A stretch of DNA of 64,000 nucleotides, taken from Hydractinia symbiolongicarpus. Its lineage: Eukaryota > Cnidaria > Hydrozoa > Anthoathecata > Hydractiniidae. Positions within the stretch are counted from its first letter, which is position 1. The number at the start of each line of letters is the position of its first letter. The notes beneath the pieces are model-generated. The model was given only the letters and a program-made list of their open reading frames with translations. It had not been told where the DNA came from and did not search any database. Shown one piece after another: positions 50,751 through 61,000 of the stretch. Where the stretch lies: NCBI RefSeq assembly GCF_029227915.1, contig NC_079880.1, positions 19,778,501 to 19,842,500 on the forward strand, read 5' to 3'. Both the position numbers and the translations under genes were made by a program.

Positions 50751-53414
50751 AATTTCGATGTATCAATATATCTATGATTGGTTGACTGTTGCAGAAGGGT
50801 GGGCGACCAGCTGGGTCATAATATCATCAAGCTTTGAATTATTTATTTATTTATTCATCGTAACGAGGTTTCCTGTTGAATTATGGTATACTACTTTCTT
50901 TCGACGCATCGAAAATCTGAATTGGTATTTGCAACATGTGTTATTTTTGAATACTTTCAACAAATTTAAACAAATGTTGTAAAAAGAATTTGGGAAGGTT
51001 CTGTTTTGTTTTTGATTTTCATGTCTGACTATTTTCTCCTTTATTTTCCTAAAAAAGTTTTTTATTTTTATTTTTCAACATTTAAGCCTTGATAAAAAAC
51101 TCGTTTAGATTACTCTAAATACCTTTAGAGTTGAAACCAACTCTGCTCTAAATTAAAAGATCTGGGAACGAATCTGTTGGCTATTTTGATTGTGCAATTC
51201 ACTGTTTTAAAAGAAGAAGAAAAAAAAACACAACAAGAAAGGTCACGATAAGAAAGATATTTGACAAAAACAGAAAATCTTTTTTCTTAAAAAATGTTTT
51301 TTTATTCAGAGGATACAATTTCTGTGGTCACATTTTTTAGAATTAAATCTGAATATTTGATACGTTATAGTACATCGAGGCTACTTCAGCTGTAAATACG
51401 ATAAGTTATTATTGGGATTTGTGACTCTAGAAAAATTGGACTGCGATCTAATATTAAACGCCTTTTTTTCTTTTTTTTTTAAGTTTAAAAAATATAGTGT
51501 TATATGGTTTCTTCTTAGAGACAATTTTTTGTCTTTAAAAAAACTCCATTTATCGGACAGTTAAATATGAGATATCTTTTTTTTGACTCAGGCCTTTTTA
51601 TATTCAGAAATTCTGCTCCAATTAACCTGTGCTTTAAATATGTTTAAAAACGTTTTTTACTGGATAATTTTAAATTATCAGTTGACAATTGGCGGACCTA
51701 AATCTTTGAATTCCTAAACCTTAATTAACTTTCTGAAAGCAATTGCAGCTCCATGGTATAAAATTAAAAAACATGCGATATACTTTCAAATGTTTTCATT
51801 CGTCACTCTTTCAGCGTTTTGATTTACAATATCTGTCATGGAATTCTAGATGACACTTTAATTAGTTGAATTAGATTGGCTTAATTAAAATTTGATATTT
51901 CGGCGAACAATAATTACGGCTGGTGAATACATGATCAATTTTTTTGACAGCCTACAAATAAAATCAAAATTTGTGTTTATAACTGAAACAGATGTTAAAA
52001 GTTGCGAGCAGGAAGTGCCATTATGAATAATTAACTTACATTATTCAACAATTTTCGCTACAACGCGTCGCGTGAATAGTTTTCACATTTTGACATAATT
52101 TAAGATGATTGATGGAATGTTAAATGACATAAATTAAATATTATTATGTACATTTGACATAATTAGGGTGTTAATTATTCATGGCGTCCTTTTTCGGTCT
52201 TCACGTTTTTCTAATAATGAAGAAACGTCAGACGTATTCACTTTATAGATAGTAAAAAGATAAAAATCTTGCTTCGATTCCTTGCCGAGCATTGGTAACA
52301 ATAAGTGCAAAAAAATTAAAACATTTCATTTACTCGTCATCAAATAATTGTGAAATATTTTTTCAAATTGTTTTCTTTTTTATTCGCAGCATGCAATGGA
52401 ATTAAAGTATTTTCATCGCTTGTATTTTTTATAACAAACCGGTAAAGCAGGTTTATTGTGACAATTAGTTACCAGTCTTCAGATAGCAGTATTAAAGAAG
52501 TTATGCAGTAAAAACTAGACAAATTTTAATAAATATTTAAGTTGTCTCAGAAAATGGAGAATACAATATTTTAAAAAGTTTCTTTCAACAGGAATTTTAG
52601 TAACATGATAGGAGTAAAGTTTTTAACAACCTTAAACCCGGCTCTCTTTGTCTCTGAGACGAAATTCTCGCCACCTTGATATAAAAAGAGAGAAAAAAAC
52701 CTGGGTTCCAGGTTCAAAAGGAAAGTCATGAAACAAGTATTTTGATTCTCAGGATTATAAAAAAAAACTTTTTTCATTTTAAGTAATATCGAAACTGGTG
52801 GTTTTATGGGGCTGGGGAGGGCTAGTTAAACTTAAAGGCTCCGTTTTTTTGTTTTTTTTGGCAGTAATCATCAACCACGATCTAAGATCTCATTGCATTT
52901 TTTCACATGGAGGATATGCGTGTAATAACTAAAACACATATTAAAGAAAAATGGAATTACACATTCGGTAGCTATTTCACTATCTAAAGATAAATATATA
53001 AATATGACCGTTTCTTTCGAATATTTTTAGAATCTTATAGGACCAAAAGATAATAATAAGAAAATATTTAAAAAAGCTCTAGGAAAAATCCAGTCAGATT
53101 GCCTTAAAAACTTTGCTTGTCAATGATGGAATTGGTAGATGGTTAAACCATTTTCTAAAAAGGCAGTCATATCTTGCGACTAATGTGAGCGTAAATGGAA
53201 GCTATATACAACTTCATCCCAATGCCCTTTAGTACGAGAAAAAGAAAAAAGGCTGTAGGCATGAGGTTGTTTTGTACAGTTAAGTATACGTCACTGTTAC
53301 AAAATCTGTTTAAAACTTATATTTATACAGACGACGCATTACAGCTGTTTACATCATGACCAATTGTTATTAGTATTTAATTGCTTTTAATTAGATAGCG
53401 TCGGAATTTTGCTG

Positions 53415-53487
53415 ATGTCAGCAATATTTAATCTCATCTTTTTAACTCGTTTTATTTTGTGTTCAAAAATTATTGCTATCGTACAAG
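53415..53487 (+). CDS. Possible first exon coding for a signal peptide
   Basis: ATG opens a 24-residue frame, MSAIFNLIFLTRFILCSK and on, that is hydrophobic like a secretion signal and ends at a good donor, CAAG|GTGAGT. No following exon could be recognised before the transposon at 55236, so this may be chance. Confidence 0.2.
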
Positions 53488-55067
53488 GTGAGTCTTTTCG
53501 TGTTCATTTTTTCTTATTATTAAGTACTATTTATTAGTTCGCGTTAAAAGCCTCCACTGAAACATGTTTTGCTGTCTACTGTTGTCATGGGAACGACGTC
53601 AACCAACCACTTTTGGGAGAATTGCCCTCGTGAAAAACAAAAACATTTTGTATAAAGAAAAAACATACATCTTTAACTTTTTTTTTTACTTTTTTTTTAT
53701 TTATTTATTTTTTTTTTTTAAAAAACATATTTGAAAGTTAGCTTTGACCTTCGTTATTTTTGGGGGAAAGTCTCAAAATATCCTGTTCATTATTATTTTA
53801 TTGCTATTGAAAATGTTACCACCACTGTGGAGATATTTGTGACGTTGTTGCGGTTTGAAAAGCGGTGTGGCTAGAAGGAGGGTTAAATTTGAAACAACTC
53901 ATATCAACGCTGAATTAAGCATGAGTGAACCCACTCAGCCTATATCGTGTATTTTGTATTTAAGAATTATTTAAACAAACAAAGCATCTTTTATGATGCA
54001 TTTTCAAGCAAGTATCGAGTAGTAATTTTAAAAGTTTCCAAAAAATGAGGATTATCGTTACGAATTTATTTAGGTAATCGCCAACATTTTCCGATCTCTT
54101 TGCGACTGCTGGTCAACTGATAACCGAAGTGGTTATTTGTTCAAATTTAACGAATTTTGTGTTAAATCCGTTTTTGCACTTTAGAAATATTGAGTCAATT
54201 AGTTTATTTTACATATTTATGTTGGACAAAAATTGTGAACCAAACATTTCTCGTTTTCCTGAAAATATAAACAATGAGAAACATTAAAAAAAATTCCGCG
54301 TAATTCGCAAAGAAAGGGTCCGGGCACGAGTTTTCACACGTCTCTATTACACTGTTAAAATAACTCAATGAACACATTTCGTATGTGTTGTAACTTGTAA
54401 CTTCATAGATTCCAAATGCTTTTTCAAGTGTTTAAAAAATTTGTAAGCCCTAAAAAGATCCGGGACGAGGTTGGTTTTCTTGCTGTCCCAATTAAATGAA
54501 GAAATAAAGCAAAAACGTAACAAACTCGATTCATTGTATCAAACATGATATATTAGATTTTTACCATAACGAAATCAAAGTTCTGACGTAAAACATTCTT
54601 AAAATGAAAAAAATAGAGAATATAGGCAAGTTTTATTCACTTAGTACCCTTGCCTTGTATGAAAGTTTGCGCCAGTGTAAAACAAGTCTTAATGCAAGGT
54701 GTTTAAAATTCAAAACAAAAATTTCTGTTCCATTTTATTTCAAAACAACAAAAAGATAATATAATTAAAAAAAACCCAGATTAATCAAATTAGTAACATT
54801 ATACATAAACTAATTACAATATTTATTTACATATATACATGATTATGCTTTCTGCGCATGCGTGTTTATAAATTTTAAGTTTCCTACATTGAATACCATA
54901 TTATATGTCAGAAAAGAGGAAAAAAATTAAACGTTTTAAAGAATAGATTTTTATTTATTTATTTGGTAAATATTGTTTATAAATCACAGCAAAAGAATCA
55001 ATGACGTCATATTAAAACTATTTTAAACTTCTATAAAATAATTGTAAAAACTAAAATGAACATTAAG

Positions 55068-58000
55068 TTATTGGCTGCCATCTTTGTTTTCGATTGTATG
55101 TTCTCGTAACTTTTCATTTTCCTGTAACAAATTTTGTATTCGTATTTCGTTCTCATCTAATTTTCCCGCCATTCTTCGCAATTTGACTTGATATGTCAGT
55201 TTATCTTTGCATGTTTGTTCTAAATCACTCTTTAACTCTTTCTATACCGCCCCAGCTAAAATCAGTCCTGTGGGACTGATGACTTCAAAATCGAATTGTG
55301 AAACAACCACTGGTCGTCTCGCAGGCTATAAAAGCTCAAAATACGGCTTTTGAATCAGCCAATCAGATTCAAGTATTTTCGTTTCCGTGTGAGTTGTAGA
55401 TTCGGGCCAGCAACATCACAAACATTCAAAAAACAAAATGGCGAAGGCTGGAAGCTCAAGGAGAATTTCTCTTGAAGATGCTGTCAATTATATGCTTGAA
55501 ACTGATGATTCTGACATCGATTCATGTCATGGGGGCCTCAGTAGTGACGAAGAAGAAAGAATAGATAATGCTTTATTGGGTTACTACTCGGATTGGGATG
55601 AAAAGTAAGTGCTTTATCGTCCTTTTTCTGTGCTTATGCGTTTCTCGCTTGGAACCTGTCTTGTAATTATTTTATGTAACATACTTGATGTCTACTTTTA
55701 AACAGTCTCAATAAAAGGTGATGGTAAGACTTTTCTCAGGGTGATTGCTTCCTTTTATTTTTAGTGATCCAAATGCTGATGTTGAAAGCAATCTTGTCGG
55801 TCGCTCATCACCGCCTCCTTCTTCACCGCCACCGCCGCTGTCCACAAACTCGACTGAAACGTTGAACAATGAAAGTCAAGTAACTGCTCTAAATTCTGCT
55901 GTTTCTCTAACATTCTGTGCCAATAATAATGTTCCTGACCATGCCACAGTCACTAATGAGCCCAGTACGAGAATTTCTCGTCGCACGCGCCTTCCTCGAA
56001 AACAGGTTATTGATTTGGGGTCAACCGATGATGACTGCGATAACAAAGAAAACATTTGCGAGAAACATACCTCTACAAAAAAAGGTAAAAAGAAGCCAGC
56101 TAACAAGAAACCAGCCAATAAGAAGCCAGCTAATAAGGAGCCAGTAGCACATAAGAATACCAAGAGTTATGATGATCCAGATACTCCAAACATTCTACCA
56201 GATTTTACTCCGACACGTGACCCAGGATTGCATTGTGATGTTCCATTGATACGCGGCGTTCAAGAAATTGATTTTTTCCAACTATTCTTTAGTGAGGAAT
56301 TGATTCAGGATATAGTGAAGCATACTAATACATATGGCTGGAGAAACATCAGCAAAAAGAAAAGTTGTGCAAAAAAAGATGGGTCATGGAAAGAAACCTC
56401 TGTCCACGAGATGAAGCAATTTATCGCTTTACTTATGTACATGGGTATCGTGCGGCTACCGCGACACGACCGATACTGGAGTGTCAAATCACTGTTTCAT
56501 GGTTTATGGGCAAGGGAGATGCTGTCCAGGAGTAGGTTCTACGCTTTGTTGTCCATGCTACATGTTGTGGATCCTGAGGAGGAACAAGGTCATAAGCTAT
56601 ATTTAGATACACGTCAACACATATTTGCCCTATATTTTACATGCAAAAATGTGTAAAACGTCAAAGAATCAAAGTTGACTAACCTGAAACTCCTTTGTGG
56701 ACATATAAACCACCTCCTTTTTCACCTCCTTCATTGCCTCCATTGTCTCCATTGTCCTCACAATTTTCCGCCTAAAGTATTTCAAAATGCTACTGAATGA
56801 CATCTTTTTATTCACACATTGTTAATCGAATTCTTTTTATTTACTTACATCCTTGCATGGTTCACAAGGTTTGATAGGATCGTATACAAACCCTGTGGGA
56901 CAGCGGCAAACTGTGTCTTTCGTCGCTGAACATTTTTCTTTCACAATCTCATTCCTTTTGCATGACTGGCACCTGTTAAAGAATCAGTAAAATTAACAAC
57001 AGAGTGTCTTTTAATTTAATTTATCGAAAAAAAAGCTTCCTTGCTTATATAACAGATATTTTTATCCAAAATTTTATGTCGGTGAAAATCACACTGCACA
57101 TTTATAAGACTTAAGTACTACAATAACTTCCAAGCTCCCATTGATAAGAGATATAACACTGAACATATGCCGGTATTCACCGAAGAGAAACGAAATTGTA
57201 AAGTCTGTTACGCAGAGTTGAAGAAGCAAGTCCGTGTTTACACGAAGTGTTCTGCTCCACAATGTGATGTTTATTTGCACTTTACAAAAGAAAATAATTG
57301 TTTTCAGAAGTGGCATACAACATTCAAACACTAGGAAAAACATTCATTTGTGCAAATTTTCTTTTGTTTGTATTCCTGTTCTTTATTAGGATTTGAACCG
57401 ATTATTCGTCGGTTTACGATAATTCTCTAAATAGGAGGAGGCTGCTTCATGTGACCATATCTCCGGAACTAATTGTCTTTTGGACGTGAAATTTTTTGCA
57501 AGGTGTCAGAATTTTAATGGGGTACAACTTTGTTAGCAAAAATATCACTCTAAAACCAAGTGGAAGTCATTTTTTGATCAAATAATTCATTTTTACGCAC
57601 AATTTTGAAGAAATTTTCACAGCTTTTCCGCCATTATGGATTTCAATGGGTTTAGATTTTCTTTTTTTTCTTCAAAATTAAATCTTTGATACATTACCTT
57701 TCTTTTGAGGGGTCATTGACTTTCTAGGAACTAGTAAGTATTATGTTATTAGACTTTATTTAGGGTACACTTTTCCATTTTTTATGAATATTTTACGGTT
57801 ACATTTTTACTAAAATAAGAAACCGGCTTAGTTTGACCATATCTCCGGAACTAATAGTCCTTTGGACCTGAAATTTTTTGCAAAGTGTCAGAAATATAAT
57901 GGGGTACAACTTTGTAAGCAAAAACATCACTCTAAAACCAAGTGGAAGTCATTTTTTGATCAAATAATTCATTTTTACGCACAATTTTGAAGAAATTTTC

Positions 58001-61000
58001 ACATCTTTTCCGCCATTATGGATTTCAACCGGTTTAGATTTTCTTTTTTTTTTCACAATAAAAATCTTTGATACATTACCTTTCTTTTGAGGGGTCATTG
58101 ACTTTCTAGGAACTAGTAAGTATTATGTTATTAGACTTTATTTAGGGTACACTTTTCCATTTTTTATGAATATTTTACGGTTATATTCTTACTAAAATAA
58201 GAAACCGGCTTAATTTGACCATAACTCCGGAACTAATAGTCCTTTTGACCTGAAATTTTTTGTAAAGTGTCAGAAATATAATGGGGTACAACTTTTTAAG
58301 CAAAGAAATCACCCTACAACTATGTGAAAACAAGTTAGAAACAAGAGAATATAAAAACTTACCATTTTCTCTAAAAATTTCAACAGCTTTTCCGCCATTA
58401 TGGATTTTGGCCATTATGAATTTTGAAATTTTTTTTTTTTATTTGGAATCCTTGATCTTTTACCTTTCTTTTGAGGGGTCATAGATTTCCTAATAATGTT
58501 TCAATCAAAAGATATGAGGCTTTTTCAAGGGCTACCAAATTTACCATGAAATTCACGTGGTATAGAAAGAGTTAATGAAAACACATGCTCGGCTTTTAAG
58601 TTGAGCAATGTTGACTTCAAGTGTTCCATCTCGACCTCGTGTCTTTTTACTTGTATTGCGAGCTGGTCTTTTAAACGGGCGTTATCTGTTCTGTATTGCG
58701 ATAATTCTGATGTTTTGTTGCTAGTCAAGCCTGTAACAGAAAATAGAAATTTATATGATAACATACACTTATTTTGATGCCTCTAAGCTAGCTGTATGCC
58801 ATCGAAACTCCTCTTAAAAAATAGCGCATTCTGTTTGTCTGTTGGTGCGCGAAAAGAACGTTGTGTTACGGAAACACGAAATATGCGATAAATAAAGAAC
58901 GGCCGACCCAGTGGATTTTTTCATGGGACCCTGACTAGTCTATAAAACTACCCGTATTCTGCCTCTCTGCTCAAAATGGTTACGTCGCAGCTTCATTTCG
59001 GATCTCGCGAAGAGTAATTCCATTACTCATGCTGACAGGCGAACAAAAACGCATGAACTACGATAGGATAATATTGTTGTGACGGGCGAATTCACGTAGA
59101 TGTTTTTACGGGCTAACAACCGTAAACTCGTAGATAGTATATTATTGTCGGCGTTAAGCGTGACGAATTACGATCGTTTTCGTAAAGATTTTTCTTACCG
59201 TCAATAACCTATCATAATACATATCTGCAGCGTTGAAAAATAGGTTTTTCGTCAGAAATATGATCAGTTAACTCAATTTTTTAAATATTTGCAAACTGGT
59301 GGTGGTTACCTTTAAGCTAAGTGAATGCCTTCTGTTATTCTTTTTGAAATGGTGTCAAGCCTCACATAATATTCACCACTTTTCTAATTTGAACTACAAA
59401 AGTCTTTATTACGAAGTTTTTTATACATGAAAACAGCGTGGTTGTTGTTTCGGGGCAGCCATTATTTATTTTATCGTGCACGTGCGTGTGACATGTTTTT
59501 GTCAGTTAAACGTACCGTTATTGTCAGATGTCGTCATGTCGAAAGAATCTTGTCTCAGGTTTTTGATTTCATCTTCTTTGAGGGCTAACTCGTCTTCCAT
59601 TTTTAAAATCTCGTGCATTAATTCTTCAATCTTTATTTCATGTTCCTCTTTCAAGTTTTTGTTTTCTCTTTCTAAATCTTTTTTCTCACCAGATAATATT
59701 TTCATTTTAGATTCTAGCCCATTGATTTGGGCTTTAAAGTAAAGATTTTCTTCCTGCTGCTTTAAACTCAATTCTTCAAGTCTCTTGATTTTATTCTGTT
59801 TGTTTTGTTTTTCATTATTCTCTTCTTCGTTTTCTTCGTCCAGCAAGTACGTTCGGTTACCCTGCTCGTTAATTCCGACAATACTCGGTGTTATCGTTTC
59901 TTCGAGAACGAGTGTTGAAAAACTATTAGTCGTTAAGGGTGTGATCTCAGATAAATCTGAATTTTCTTCATTAGTGTATAAAAACCTTTCCTTCAACGAT
60001 TTATCTTGCTCTAGAAGGCTTTTTTCAACATCTTTAAACCTACCGACAACTTTAACAAGTTCGTTTTGTATATAATCACAATGTTTCGTTTTACTCATCA
60101 ACCCGTTTCTTAACTCGGTAAGCTGGTTTTGTAAAACTCGTTCGCATTCTTCTCGTTCCTCGAGTTCTTGCACTAAGCTCTTTATATCATTCGAATGCGT
60201 GCATTCAGATTTGTGTTCTAATTGGCCCTTATGATCAACCAATGAATCTTTGGTATTTTGTTGCCGTATTTCCTTTTCTAACGATTCAATTTCGAGGTCT
60301 TTGATCTCCAGTGACATTCGAAGTGTTGCGATTTCAATGGATCTTTCTCGTAGTTCTTTATACGCGCTGTAAAGTTTCGCTTTCATGGCCACTGCTTTAT
60401 TTTCGTCCCCAAAACTAACATCGGGCGACTCTTGCATTATTGTGCGTAATTCTTTTAATTTTGTTTTCACATCGTCCAACTCAACTTCCAAGAGTTCACA
60501 CTTGTTTTCTGCTTGGCTCTTTTCTTTTCCAACCTGCAGGACTTTTCTTCGACAATTTTCTAAATCAGTATTTAAGCGGTGATTTCGTTTTCGCGTTGAC
60601 GAAAGCAGTTCCGACAACGAATTAAAAGCACGTGATTGATCATCCTCTACTTCCTTAACATTTTTATTTTGTAACGCAAAATCCTCCCCTAATTCAATAT
60701 CTAACTCGATATCTTCAATAGAATTATCAGAAAGATTTAAAGACGTTTCTGTAACATCGAGTGAATTTGATTTTAATTTAAACATCAATTTTCGTATTAA
60801 ATCTTCTTTACTATCAAGCTCATTCTGCATTTTATCTTGCATTGAAATAAATGTTTTCGATTCATCGCGACGTCGATTTAATGCCGACAAAACTTTACTA
60901 TATTGTTCTTCTTTACCTTGCAGTTCAATTTGTAAATTCTTCACTAAACTATTTTTATTTTCAATTTCCGTTTTCAAGATATCAATCTGATTGGACCACA

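Larger units (their letters stand above)
50358..55067. other. Intergenic between the two coiled-coil genes
   Basis: 4.7 kb, very AT-rich. It starts with the likely promoter side of the giant gene and ends with the 3' side of the second coiled-coil gene. No complete gene is visible. One possible signal-peptide exon on the plus strand is listed separately. A CCGGGACGAGG motif lies at 54460-54470. Confidence 0.5.
55236..58571 (+). mobile_element. piggyBac element, 3,336 bp, TTAA on both sides
   Basis: Both ends carry the 13-bp inverted repeat CTCTTTCTATACC (55236-55248; complement at 58559-58571), directly flanked by TTAA (55232-55235 and 58572-58575), the fixed target of piggyBac. A perfect hairpin with arms ATCAGTCC/GGACTGAT follows the left end at 55261-55280. 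Inside, left to right: N-terminal transposase exons, two foreign exons in reverse orientation, the transposase C-terminal cysteine-rich domain, and a 382-bp tandem repeat. The catalytic core is missing, so the copy cannot move itself but could be moved by a related enzyme. Confidence 0.92.

Noticed and set aside
57089-57343. Minus-strand frame of 84 codons in the piggyBac element
   Set aside because: It is the antisense of the cysteine-rich transposase C-terminus, which has clear conserved Cys/His spacing.
57453-58524. CRISPR-like array
   Set aside because: Units are 382 bp head-to-tail with no short repeat-spacer pattern, and the DNA is animal.
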